Shown: piece by piece, positions 37,990-46,609 of the stretch
Layout: every line of letters starts with the position of its first letter
Numbering within the stretch: position 1 is the stretch's first letter
Source: Candidatus Poribacteria bacterium
GTDB taxonomy: Bacteria; Poribacteria; WGA-4E; PCPOR2b
Length of the DNA: 64,000 nucleotides
Direction: 5' to 3'
NCBI GenBank assembly: GCA_022822005.1
Contig: JAJECO010000077.1
Span: forward strand, 1 to 64,000
The notes under the pieces: model-generated
The model's database searches: none
What the model saw: only the letters and a program-made list of their open reading frames with translations
What the model was told of the DNA's origin: nothing
Made by a program: the position numbers and the translations under genes

Positions 37990-39225
37990 TCACGAAACGG
38001 ATTCGTGGAACCTGGGGTGATCGCTCAATACCTTGACTAATGTCTGCGCGAGTTTCTCAGGATGGTGGCGGATGACGGGCTGGGATTCCCCGCTATCTAT
38101 GAGCTCGACTTCCCGAATAAGTTCTGCCTCTACGATCCGTGTGTCACCCAGATTATCACGTCGCCGATCATAGAAGATTTGCACATTGGCTGGTCCCGCG
38201 AGCTGCTTCGCTTCATTGGACAGCTGAGAGATGTCTTCAGTCAGATTTAACACAAAATCTATGATCTCTTCCTGCTCCTGTTCCAACATAGATAGGCCTT
38301 TTTCGGCGTTCAGCTTGATCTGTGCGAGCCGGTTCAACAATCCCTTCTGACTATACCGCTCGATAATTTTCTCCGGCGCCGGTTGATTGTTGACGATGAC
38401 GTAATCGAGCGATATCCCGGGGGCGTGAGCCAAGATCGCTTCGACGTGGTTGGTAACGGAGTATCCATCCGTTTCGCCCGGCTGTGACATCACATTACAG
38501 ATATAGATTTTCATCGCCTGTGACGAATGAATTGTGTCGGCGATTTCCTTAATTACAAGGTTGGGCATAATACTGGTGTATAAACTTCCAGGCCCAATGA
38601 TGACAGCATCTGCATTGGCAATGGCCTCAACAGCCTCCGTATGTGCAGCACACTCATAAGGTTCATCGTGATGCTGCTTGCCATTCTCACGCGGCTTCAG
38701 AAAGACCCGTTGAATTAGTTCTCTATTGGATCTCTCTGGGATGTTGGACTCACCACACACAATATCACCACCAGTCAACTCAGCACACAGTATGGTGCCA
38801 TCTAGGCTAACTGGGATTATCCTTCCTCGCGTGGAAAGCAACTTGGACGCTTCCTGAATCGCCTTTGGAAAGCTGCCGTTATTTAACTCGGTGAGTGCAA
38901 TTAGGAGGAGATTTCCAACTGTATGGCCTCCGAGATCTCCATCACTCGAAAAACGATATCCAAAAAGTCTGGCCAGTAACCCGTGGTCGTTGGAGAGGGC
39001 GACCAGTAGCTGACGAATATCTCCCGGCGGAATTACATCGAACTCCTCCACCAACCGCCCAGAGCTGCCACCGTCGTCAGATACTGAGACAATCGCCGCC
39101 AGATTATCCATATCGATAATCTCCGAGCCGGGGAGCCTGTTGCTTGTGTGCTGTTTAATGCCACTCAATAGGGAAGATAGCCCTGTCCCACCGCCTATGC
39201 AGACCAGTTTTAGTGCATCTACCAT
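37990..39225 (-). CDS. yvcK: YvcK/GlmR-type gluconeogenesis factor (CofD-like)
   Basis: A 411-residue protein of the YvcK family, related to CofD. The N-terminal nucleotide/UDP-sugar-binding part is clear: CIGGGTGLSSLLSGIKQ, then SVSDDGGSSGRLVEEF and PPGDIRQLLVALS, with IIGPGSLYTSIMPNL later. In Bacillus this protein (renamed GlmR) binds UDP-GlcNAc and stimulates GlmS. Here it sits directly between glmM and glmS on the same strand, which fits that role. GGAGG precedes the ATG. It could be involved in wall precursor homeostasis as well as carbon metabolism. Confidence 0.9.
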   Translation of the reverse strand: MVDALKLVCIGGGTGLSSLLSGIKQHTSNRLPGSEIIDMDNLAAIVSVSDDGGSSGRLVEEFDVIPPGDIRQLLVALSNDHGLLARLFGYRFSSDGDLGGHTVGNLLLIALTELNNGSFPKAIQEASKLLSTRGRIIPVSLDGTILCAELTGGDIVCGESNIPERSNRELIQRVFLKPRENGKQHHDEPYECAAHTEAVEAIANADAVIIGPGSLYTSIMPNLVIKEIADTIHSSQAMKIYICNVMSQPGETDGYSVTNHVEAILAHAPGISLDYVIVNNQPAPEKIIERYSQKGLLNRLAQIKLNAEKGLSMLEQEQEEIIDFVLNLTEDISQLSNEAKQLAGPANVQIFYDRRRDNLGDTRIVEAELIREVELIDSGESQPVIRHHPEKLAQTLVKVLSDHPRFHESVS

Positions 39226-39346
39226 GATAAACCTCCATTAAGAGCTCACAACACTGATATATTAAAGTTGACGTTTGGGTTGCGTTTGCGTTTCAAGAAA
39301 AATTGTGCGATGTCAAATCCTTTAACGCAGAAAAAGAGCTTAGCGA

Positions 39347-40747
39347 TTAGTTGTGAATCCGCTCCATTAAAGATCTCAGTGTGTTAAGAGTTGAATCGCA
39401 TAGATCCTGTGCCTCTTCAGGAGTCTGTGCCTCGCTAAAAACACGAATAATCGGCTCCGTGCCGGACTTGCGAATATTGACCCATCGATCGTCCCATATC
39501 CGCTTCACCCCGTCAGCCAAATCCAGTGTCTCATCTGAATAGGTGTCGACTGCAAGCCGAAGAACAGCATCAGCGATCTGCTGGGAAGGCACTTCCAGCT
39601 TCTCCTTGCAAATTGCGTAACTTGGAACAGACGCGATAACCTCCGAGATCGTTGAACCGCTCGATTCGGCAAGAAGTTGCATAATTGTGGCAACTGAGGC
39701 GATGCCATCAGTTGTATATTGGAGTTCAGGATAAATCACGCCCCCTGTTCCTTCGCCTCCGATAGTTGCCCCTGTTTCTCGCATCTTCTCGACAACAAAC
39801 CCCACTCCCACGGGCGTCCTGTGCAGCTTTACACCCTGTCGATCTGCGACATCATCCAACATCCGACTGGTCGATACGGTGGCGACGATATCACCTTTCT
39901 GTTTCGTCAGCAAAAACTCCGCTGCAAGGGCGAATGTGTACTCACTACTCAAGGGTGTACCCTTCTCGGTAACGAGGACTAAGCGGTCCGCATCCCCATC
40001 ATGTGCAAAGCCGAGGTCCGCGCGCTCCGCTTTGACAGTTGAACAGAGTTGATCCAACGCATCAGGAGTTGGTTCGGCCGATCGAGGAAAGTAGCCATCC
40101 GGTTCGCAATTCAGTTCAACCACTTCGCAGCCCAACTTCCTCAATAAGCGAGGGGTAATCACGCTGCCTGCACCATTTCCACTGTCGATGACAACCTTCA
40201 TGGCGTGGTGATGTATCTGATCCGGTACAATCCAGTCACAGTTAAGGACACTCTCTATATGTCGATCAATCGCCGTATCAATTACCTCAACCGTGCCCTG
40301 TTTATCCCATGCAGCGAACTTGACGCCCCCTGATTCGTAGATATCCAGCAGACGTACGCGTTCTTCCTCTGCCAAAAGCCTGCCGGATTCGAGGGCAAAT
40401 TCGATGCCATTCCAGTCTTTCGGGTTATGGCTTGCTGTGATCACGAGACTTCCACCGGCATTCACTGATTTTGACATGAGCAGAACTGTCGGGGTCGGAC
40501 AAACTCCAACATCGATTACTCGGCATCCGGTTGCAAGAAGCCCTGCCAGAACCGCATGGTATGCCATTGGACCGGAAGTCCGTGTATCTCTCCCGATCAC
40601 CACTGTCTGCCCGTTAATTAATGTCCCAAATGCGGATGCAAATTGGGTTAATAAACTCGGATCCAACGCGCTACCGACTGTGCCTCTCACACCGGAAACG
40701 CTGATAATTAAATCGCTTGCGGAGGTATGCTTTTTTTTTCTATTCAC
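39347..40747 (-). CDS. glmM: Phosphoglucosamine mutase
   Basis: A 466-residue alpha-D-phosphohexomutase. The phosphoserine motif is VITASHNPKDWNGIEF (about residue 100-115), the metal loop is AHDGDADR, and the C-terminal phosphate-binding loop is IRKSGTEPIIRV. It converts glucosamine-6-phosphate to glucosamine-1-phosphate. Phosphomannomutases share these motifs, but proximity to glmS favours GlmM. The start is GTG with GTAGGAG about 8 nt upstream and a run of lysines at residues 4-6. It is 27 bp downstream of a membrane-protein gene. Confidence 0.88.
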   Translation of the reverse strand: MNRKKKHTSASDLIISVSGVRGTVGSALDPSLLTQFASAFGTLINGQTVVIGRDTRTSGPMAYHAVLAGLLATGCRVIDVGVCPTPTVLLMSKSVNAGGSLVITASHNPKDWNGIEFALESGRLLAEEERVRLLDIYESGGVKFAAWDKQGTVEVIDTAIDRHIESVLNCDWIVPDQIHHHAMKVVIDSGNGAGSVITPRLLRKLGCEVVELNCEPDGYFPRSAEPTPDALDQLCSTVKAERADLGFAHDGDADRLVLVTEKGTPLSSEYTFALAAEFLLTKQKGDIVATVSTSRMLDDVADRQGVKLHRTPVGVGFVVEKMRETGATIGGEGTGGVIYPELQYTTDGIASVATIMQLLAESSGSTISEVIASVPSYAICKEKLEVPSQQIADAVLRLAVDTYSDETLDLADGVKRIWDDRWVNIRKSGTEPIIRVFSEAQTPEEAQDLCDSTLNTLRSLMERIHN

Positions 40748-40774
40748 CGTATAGACTCCTACCGGAAGGAAAAA

Positions 40775-41563
40775 TTAGATGTGTTGCCACCGTCCCAGCG
40801 TAACGCAACAGATTCCAATCAGTATCTGCCAGATGCAAACAATGTGCCATGGGGGATAGACAACCCTGTATGATGGAATTGGGGTTAGCTCGTACAAGTG
40901 TGGTGTTCTAAACACATCAATTTCAAGCAGGTGACACACGGCACTCAGTGGATTTAGATGCAGAAAGGGTGGGATGATGGGTTCAAGAGTGTCTATAACG
41001 CGATCTAAGGGACCTAGCAGAAATACCCCTCCAATCAGTAGAATCCAGCCAAGATATGTTACTTCTGTTGCGTAGATTTCATGGCGAAAAACACGCCACC
41101 ACAACCCACCAACTGAAGCTGCAACTACGATGTAGACCACAATAACCAACTGCAGCTGAACCACTTTAAGATAGGTGATTGTACTGATTGATGGTATGAG
41201 AATGAGAAAGATGAGGGTTGCGAAACCGAGGAAGCAGAAAGTGTATACTTGACTCCCTAACACGATGCTCACCCAACTCCGTCGCGGGTCTAACCGAGCC
41301 AAGCGCCAAAGATCGGTTGACACGAGCGGTGGGAGAAATTTATTGAGTCCGCTACACGCCAGATAGGGAGCGATAGTCAAAGCAAGCAGCGCTTCTGACA
41401 GAAAAATTAGATCAGTGAACTGCCCTAATTTTGCGAGAAGTAGTAGTTGGCAAACAACCAGTAACAAAAGGGTCTGTAAAAGCACGGCACAACAGATCTT
41501 ACCAACTTTCCACTGTGGGTTTACCACATGGCCGAGGATTAGATTTTCAAAACGGCCTATCAT
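40775..41563 (-). CDS. Polytopic membrane protein, possible ABC-2-type subunit
   Basis: A 262-residue protein with about six hydrophobic helices (first at about 26-45, others near 65, 110, 135, 165 and 245). No clear family motif is seen. The fold and length resemble ABC-2-type permease components, but no ATPase is adjacent, so no transport function is claimed. It is 8 bp from the HEAT/TPR gene upstream and 27 bp from glmM downstream, so the three may be co-transcribed. Alternative explanations include an envelope or polysaccharide-linked membrane protein. Confidence 0.62.
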   Translation of the reverse strand: MIGRFENLILGHVVNPQWKVGKICCAVLLQTLLLLVVCQLLLLAKLGQFTDLIFLSEALLALTIAPYLACSGLNKFLPPLVSTDLWRLARLDPRRSWVSIVLGSQVYTFCFLGFATLIFLILIPSISTITYLKVVQLQLVIVVYIVVAASVGGLWWRVFRHEIYATEVTYLGWILLIGGVFLLGPLDRVIDTLEPIIPPFLHLNPLSAVCHLLEIDVFRTPHLYELTPIPSYRVVYPPWHIVCIWQILIGICCVTLGRWQHI

Positions 41564-41571
41564 CTTATTTC

Positions 41572-42243
41572 CTAACGCCTATTTCTCTGCTCCTGCAACG
41601 CCTCTTGGATCTGCAGAATGGCCTGCGCCACACCATATAGGCTTGGATGAATCTCCAATGCTCGTTGGAAAGCCTTTAGCGCCTCGCGGAGATTTCCCAG
41701 CCGTAGATGACACTGTCCCATTCCAGCATATGCTCCAAAATGGGCAGGATTTAGCGCAACCACTTTTTTGCAGTCATCGATAGACTGTTCCCACTCCTCT
41801 AACATAAAATACGCGATTGCTCTTTGGTTGTATCCTTCGGCGAATTCAGGTGCTGTATGAATTACTTCTGTCAAGAGATCAACGGCTTCCGCGTACTGTT
41901 CTTGCTTGATATATCCAGCACCTTTTTGAAGCATGTCATCGAGCGACTTGTTGCCAGAGCGAAACCAGATGGACCACAACGCTTGCTCTGCATTGGATCG
42001 TAAATCTGGATCGTTGTGTCGAAGTGCCTTCACTAGTGCGGAGATCGCTTCCACGTTGCCAATTATACCGAGTGCGTAGGCTGCTGCCTGCCGCGTTGGG
42101 GCAACTTCATGTGCTAAGTAATCAATGAGGTTTTCTTGTGTGTAATTCTGTCGTAAGAGCTTAGTCAGTTGTTCTCTCTGTCCAAGGGCAGGGTAGCGAA
42201 CTAGCAGCTTTGCAAGTTCTGAGAACCCATTGCGTTTTGCCAT
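41572..42243 (-). CDS. HEAT-repeat/TPR protein
   Basis: A 223-residue soluble repeat protein. Residues about 30-95 carry HEAT-like repeats (RQAAAYALGIIGNVEAISAL). Residues about 105-205 carry three tetratricopeptide repeats (e.g. AEGYNQRAIAYFMLEEWEQS, then GAYAGMGQCHLRLGNLREAL). Such scaffolds mediate protein-protein contacts. The ATG at 42243 is used, with GAGGA about 9 nt upstream; a start 19 codons earlier would reach into a leader with no repeat signal. First gene of the glm cluster on this strand. Partner unknown. Confidence 0.8.
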   Translation of the reverse strand: MAKRNGFSELAKLLVRYPALGQREQLTKLLRQNYTQENLIDYLAHEVAPTRQAAAYALGIIGNVEAISALVKALRHNDPDLRSNAEQALWSIWFRSGNKSLDDMLQKGAGYIKQEQYAEAVDLLTEVIHTAPEFAEGYNQRAIAYFMLEEWEQSIDDCKKVVALNPAHFGAYAGMGQCHLRLGNLREALKAFQRALEIHPSLYGVAQAILQIQEALQEQRNRR

Positions 42244-42396
42244 GACCGGTTCCTCGATTGGCTGTTCGGCTTGATAAGCGTGGTTCTCCCATCTTATCAC
42301 ACGATGAGCGTAATGACAAGGGAAAAACTTGGAAGAATGCGGGTTGCCATTATGATCTTGCGGTACTTGAGGATTGCTGTCGGCACACTACACCAC

Positions 42397-42425
42397 TTGC
42401 GTAATATACCAACTTCAGATATAAT
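42397..42425 (+). promoter_or_regulatory. Possible promoter in a 395-bp gene-free gap
   Basis: TTGCGT (42397-42402), 17-bp spacer, perfect TATAAT (42420-42425), reading toward the DUF1080 gene with a leader of about 210 nt. The gap 42244-42638 otherwise contains nothing I can support; a short open frame that crosses it lacks a ribosome-binding site and recognisable sequence. Confidence 0.35.
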
Positions 42426-42638
42426 GGAGTACATGCTCCGCCAAAATCATTGGACAGATACATGGTCATATCACAATTCAAAACCAATTGAACGATAATA
42501 AATTCAGGTAAGGTTTCTGCTTGGGATAACCTCTACCTTTTGACTGTCAACATCGCAACTGCTATTCCAATCCTTTAAACTCTACAGAGATACAAGGTAC
42601 TATTTTAGGTATACATCATCATATAAGGAGACTCAAAT

Positions 42639-43376
42639 ATGGCGCAAGGATCATCGGGGCACACAGCTCCTATCGGTTATGACGACACACCACTGATACC
42701 CGGAACAGAATGGCACGTCCATGATGGAACACGACCGCAACCACGTGTAATTACGCCGGGTTCTGGGAATTCCCAGAACGAACCGCCCTCGGATGCAACC
42801 GTCCTCTTCGATGGAAGTGATTTAGCACAATGGGTTGGGAGCGATGGGCAAGCTGGGTGGAAAGTCGAAAACGGTTACATGGAGGTCACGCGCACTGGGA
42901 ACATTCAGACCCAAGAACACTTCAGTGACTGCCAACTACATCTTGAATGGGCAGCACCAGCAGAAGTGGAAGGCGACAGTCAGGGGCGGGGTAACAGCGG
43001 TGTGTTCTTAATGGGTAACTATGAAATTCAGGTGCTTGACGGTTACAACAATCCCACCTATGCGGATGGAATCACCGGTGCAATTTATGGGCAGTATCCT
43101 CCACTGGTTAATGCCTGCCGCAAACCCGGCGAATGGCAGACATATGACATTTTCTTCACGGCGCCACGCTTTGGGGGGCAGAAACTCATCAGTCCAGCTT
43201 ACATCACTGTGGTTCATAACGGCGTGTTGGTGCAAAACCACCGAGCGGCTATGGGTCCAACAGGACACAAGCGGGCTCCCTCGTATGACGAACCGCATCC
43301 CGCCAAAGGACCGATAATGCTTCAAGACCACGGTGATCCCGTTCGATATCGTAACATTTGGATCCGTGCTCTCTAA
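42639..43376 (+). CDS. DUF1080 (3-keto-disaccharide hydrolase-like) protein
   Basis: A 245-residue protein whose core (residues about 45-240) is the concanavalin-like DUF1080 fold. Matching motifs are ATVLFDGSDLAQWVG, HLEWAAP, GRGNSGVFLMGNYEIQVLD, GAIYGQYPPLVNA and CRKPGEWQTYDIFF. DUF1080 members in Planctomycetes and related phyla act on carbohydrates; a 3-keto-disaccharide hydrolase activity has been reported for the family. The N-terminal 30 residues lack a signal peptide. AAGGAG precedes the ATG. Confidence 0.87.
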   Translation: MAQGSSGHTAPIGYDDTPLIPGTEWHVHDGTRPQPRVITPGSGNSQNEPPSDATVLFDGSDLAQWVGSDGQAGWKVENGYMEVTRTGNIQTQEHFSDCQLHLEWAAPAEVEGDSQGRGNSGVFLMGNYEIQVLDGYNNPTYADGITGAIYGQYPPLVNACRKPGEWQTYDIFFTAPRFGGQKLISPAYITVVHNGVLVQNHRAAMGPTGHKRAPSYDEPHPAKGPIMLQDHGDPVRYRNIWIRAL

Positions 43377-43438
43377 GGGATTGCGCGGTCCATACAATCT
43401 GTATTGACAAATTCTACCTTACTCCGATTTCTACCATC

Positions 43439-45457
43439 ATGGTTGAACGTATTCGCCAAATCCTCTTTCGAACGTGTACAGTGATCCTCGGCTTATTTAT
43501 TTTGGCTGAGGTAAATCACCCCCGCCTTACCCCTCAAGCCCAACTGGCAATCTTCGCTATGTTGGGCTTGCTCCTCGTTTTCCTTAAGTATCCGATTCAC
43601 CGTCGCTTTGAAGGATATTTCGTTTTCCAGATTCTTGACTTCGTTTTTGGTCTCGCTGTTGTAATCTGTTTCGGTTATATCCTCATTCAAACGGAACCTG
43701 TGTTCAAACGGTTTTGGGTTGATGGCCAGCAACTTGGGGATCGGGCCGGAATAGGGACCACCACGGATTACGTCATCGGATTATTGGGACTTCTCCTTGT
43801 ATTGGAAGCGACCCGCCGCGCTATCGGTTTGACCCTATGCATCCTCTCCCTGGCTTTCTTGGCGTATGCCGCTTTCGGTCAGTCCATGCCCGATTGGCTA
43901 TTTCCTCATAGGGGATACTCTTGGGAACGCATTGTCAGCCAAACCTTTCTACATAGTCAGGGAGTATTTGGCATCGCTTTGAAGGTGATGTTCACCTATG
44001 TGTTTCTTTTTGTTTTATTTGGAGCTTTATTGGAGAAAACTGGAGCCACTGGTTATATTATCAACGCTACACGACGCCTGTTCCGTTCCGGTGTAGGTGC
44101 TCCTGCTAAGGTTGCCGTCGTCAGCAGTGGGGCGATGGGCTCGCTCTCTGGCAGCGCTGTTGCCAATACCGCCACGACCGGAACGTTCACTATTCCTATG
44201 ATGCGGAGTGCCGGTTTTAAGCCGACGATTGCTGGTGCGATAGAGGCCGCAGCGAGCTCGGGCGGCGCACTGGTTCCGCCGATTATGGGTGCAGGAGCCT
44301 ATATGATGCTCGAAATTGTCGAGCCTGCGGTTACTTATCTGGAAATAATCAAAGCTGCGTTGATTCCTGCAATCCTTTATTACACGGCGCTACTCTTGAC
44401 CGTTCACTTTTATGCTAGGCGTGTCGGAGCATCCGCCGAAATAACCGCAGAAAGTACCAGCGAAACCTCTTATACAGAAACTGGAACCGAGGGATTAGTC
44501 TTTTTGGTGGCTTTTGTCACGCTTATCGTTTTTCTGCTGCTCGGATACACGCCGTTTAGAGCGGTTAGCCTTAGTTTATTGCTGGTTGTGATACTAATAG
44601 GCATTCGTGGCATGTGGAATGCAATGAGACAAGTGCCCGGCAGTGCCGTCTCGTCACCACGAGAGCGGATCGAGTACAGATTACTAATTCTCGCAAGACA
44701 GCTTCGCAACGGGATCACAGGAATCCTTGACGCAATGGAAAAGGCGGCACATGGTGGTGTCTCGTTGATCGCGGCGGCTGCGTGCGTGGGAATAATTCTC
44801 GGTGTGGTCACTTTGACCGGAATTGGGTCGAAATTACCAGGGACGATTGTACCGCTTGCGGAAAACAGTCGCATCCTGGCGCTGATGCTCTTGATGGTTT
44901 CAACAATCATTCTTGGGATGGGACTACCGTCATCGGTATGTTATCTGCTGATGGCAACCTTGGTGGGACCGGTATTGACTGAGTTGGGGTTGGTTCCCCT
45001 CTCTGTCCATCTTTTCATCTTCTATTTTGGCATGATGGCAATGGTGACGCCACCCGTTGCTCTGGCGGCGTATACCGCCGCTGCCATTGCAGGAAGCGGT
45101 ATCATGCAGACGGGGATTGCTGCCTTTCGTTTTGCACTGGTAGGATTCGCACTACCCTACGCCTTCGTCCTGAAGCCGGAGTTACTACTTCTATCTCCAG
45201 ATGGTGGAGCCGCAAATTTCTTCGGAGTTACCGCAAGCCTTGCAGTTGCTATCCTCGGAATCGTTGCGCTGGCTGCGAGTGTTTCCGGTCACTGGTTCGC
45301 TCCGCTTAATTTCTGGATACGAGCAGGGTTGCTCGCTGGTGCTGCGGTTTTTTTTCTCACGCAGTCAGGGTGGGTGCAGTTAGCTGTATTTATTGCTATT
45401 GTGACCATCGGTTTTTTCAATTGGCGCTCCAGAATTTCTGTATTGGAATACCAGTAG
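43439..45457 (+). CDS. Fused TRAP transporter permease (4TM/12TM, DctM type)
   Basis: A 672-residue polytopic membrane protein with a fused small (DctQ-like) and large (DctM-like) TRAP permease. Signature segments are GSLSGSAVANTATTGTFTIP, AAASSGGALVPPIMGAGAYM and MVTPPVALAAYTAAAIAGSG. Such fused permeases usually work with a TAXI-type periplasmic binding protein to import solutes using the sodium gradient. No binding-protein gene is in the window. The ATG at 43439 is the first that lies directly before the membrane part. It follows DUF1080 by 62 bp. Solute unknown. Confidence 0.9.
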   Translation: MVERIRQILFRTCTVILGLFILAEVNHPRLTPQAQLAIFAMLGLLLVFLKYPIHRRFEGYFVFQILDFVFGLAVVICFGYILIQTEPVFKRFWVDGQQLGDRAGIGTTTDYVIGLLGLLLVLEATRRAIGLTLCILSLAFLAYAAFGQSMPDWLFPHRGYSWERIVSQTFLHSQGVFGIALKVMFTYVFLFVLFGALLEKTGATGYIINATRRLFRSGVGAPAKVAVVSSGAMGSLSGSAVANTATTGTFTIPMMRSAGFKPTIAGAIEAAASSGGALVPPIMGAGAYMMLEIVEPAVTYLEIIKAALIPAILYYTALLLTVHFYARRVGASAEITAESTSETSYTETGTEGLVFLVAFVTLIVFLLLGYTPFRAVSLSLLLVVILIGIRGMWNAMRQVPGSAVSSPRERIEYRLLILARQLRNGITGILDAMEKAAHGGVSLIAAAACVGIILGVVTLTGIGSKLPGTIVPLAENSRILALMLLMVSTIILGMGLPSSVCYLLMATLVGPVLTELGLVPLSVHLFIFYFGMMAMVTPPVALAAYTAAAIAGSGIMQTGIAAFRFALVGFALPYAFVLKPELLLLSPDGGAANFFGVTASLAVAILGIVALAASVSGHWFAPLNFWIRAGLLAGAAVFFLTQSGWVQLAVFIAIVTIGFFNWRSRISVLEYQ

Positions 45458-45550
45458 TACCTCACCTGTAAAACTAGCAAAGTAGTTTGGATATATCCTA
45501 TACGCTCGACGCGAGTTTCTGGAAGTCATTGCATAAATTGCGGGAAAAAG

Positions 45551-46378
45551 ATGGTCTGCCCTATGATTAACTACCCACGCATTGCCGAAGGAGGAACAGC
45601 CGAAATTTTCGCATGGGATGAGGATACAATTCTCAAACTGTATTATGAGGAGACCTCACCGGGGGAAGCGGAGGAAGAAGCTATCCGTGCATCCATCGCC
45701 TATGAGGCGGGCGTGAACACACCTGCTGTCATTGATACCATCACCGTTGAAGCTCGCCAAGGTATCATTTTTGAGAGAGTGTACGGTATAACCATGGTGG
45801 ACGCCATAATTGCTAATCCTCAGAAGCTTATTCCATACGCCCATCTCCTCGCAGAACTACAGGCTAATGTACATATTTACACTGCATCTACGCTACCCTT
45901 ACAGCGCCAACGGTTACAGGAGCAAATCCAAAACGCCTGCGGATTACCAGCAAAGACTAAAGCAGCCATCTTAGCCGATTTAGATCGACTTCAGGATGAC
46001 ATCGCCATCTGCCACGGTGATTTTCACCCAGAGAATATCTTGATAACGGATGAAGAACCTGTTATCATTGACTGGGTAGACGCCACCCAAGGATCCCCAT
46101 TGGTCGATGTTGCTCGCACAAGCTTAATCCTTCGAGTCAGCGAATTACCGCCCAGCGCGAACGAGAGACGCCGCCAAAAAATTTCCGAGGTGCGTCATCT
46201 GTTCTATGAAGCCTATCTGGAACACTACACGCGAATCCAGTCAATCTCGCGCGAAGCGATTGCTCGCTGGGAACTCCCTATTGCTACGGCTCGCCTATCA
46301 GAAAGAGTCGGTACACATGAGAAAACTGAGCTGCTAAAAGTTATTAAATCCTCATTGCCACAAGACTTGGGGGACTAA
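45551..46378 (+). CDS. Aminoglycoside-phosphotransferase-fold kinase-like protein
   Basis: A 275-residue protein of the phosphotransferase (APH/choline kinase-like) fold. The catalytic block CHGDFHPENILITDE (about residue 155-169) with the metal loop VIIDWVDATQGSP is intact. The N-terminal lobe has an ATP-site lysine in ILKLYYEE. The family phosphorylates small molecules including antibiotics, choline and sugars; the substrate is not predictable, and resistance is not implied. Either of two near ATGs (45551 or 45563) is possible. It precedes a DUF3311 gene, which starts immediately after its stop. Confidence 0.78.
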   Translation: MVCPMINYPRIAEGGTAEIFAWDEDTILKLYYEETSPGEAEEEAIRASIAYEAGVNTPAVIDTITVEARQGIIFERVYGITMVDAIIANPQKLIPYAHLLAELQANVHIYTASTLPLQRQRLQEQIQNACGLPAKTKAAILADLDRLQDDIAICHGDFHPENILITDEEPVIIDWVDATQGSPLVDVARTSLILRVSELPPSANERRRQKISEVRHLFYEAYLEHYTRIQSISREAIARWELPIATARLSERVGTHEKTELLKVIKSSLPQDLGD

Positions 46379-46600
46379 GTGAGAAAAACTTTATCCAAAT
46401 GGATTCTTTACGTTGCGCTGGTAGTGTTGTTTCTGCTGCACAATGATTTCTGGCTCTGGAACAACCCAAAAGTGGTGCTGGGATTGCCGGTTGGATTGCT
46501 TTATCACATTGGATTCTGCATCGCAGCATCCATATTGATGGTGCTGACAATTAGCCATGCCTGGCCCGGTTACCTTCAAAACGAAGATACAGATGAGTAG
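46379..46600 (+). CDS. DUF3311 small membrane partner of an SSS symporter
   Basis: A 73-residue two-helix protein (helices about 8-26 and 38-60) with the motif NNPKVVLGLPVGLLYHIGF, matching DUF3311. These short proteins usually lie next to a sodium:solute symporter and may be a subunit of it, similar to YhdT/PanF pairs. The start is GTG immediately after the previous stop, with GGGGGA about 6 nt upstream. The SSS gene starts 9 bp downstream, supporting a linked pair. Confidence 0.8.
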   Translation: MRKTLSKWILYVALVVLFLLHNDFWLWNNPKVVLGLPVGLLYHIGFCIAASILMVLTISHAWPGYLQNEDTDE

Positions 46601-46609
46601 AGACTTATA

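Noticed and set aside
42271-42498. 75-codon open frame on the plus strand in the 395-bp gap
   Set aside because: No Shine-Dalgarno, no recognisable domain, and it overlaps the start of the HEAT/TPR gene on the other strand. A promoter-like TATAAT lies inside it.
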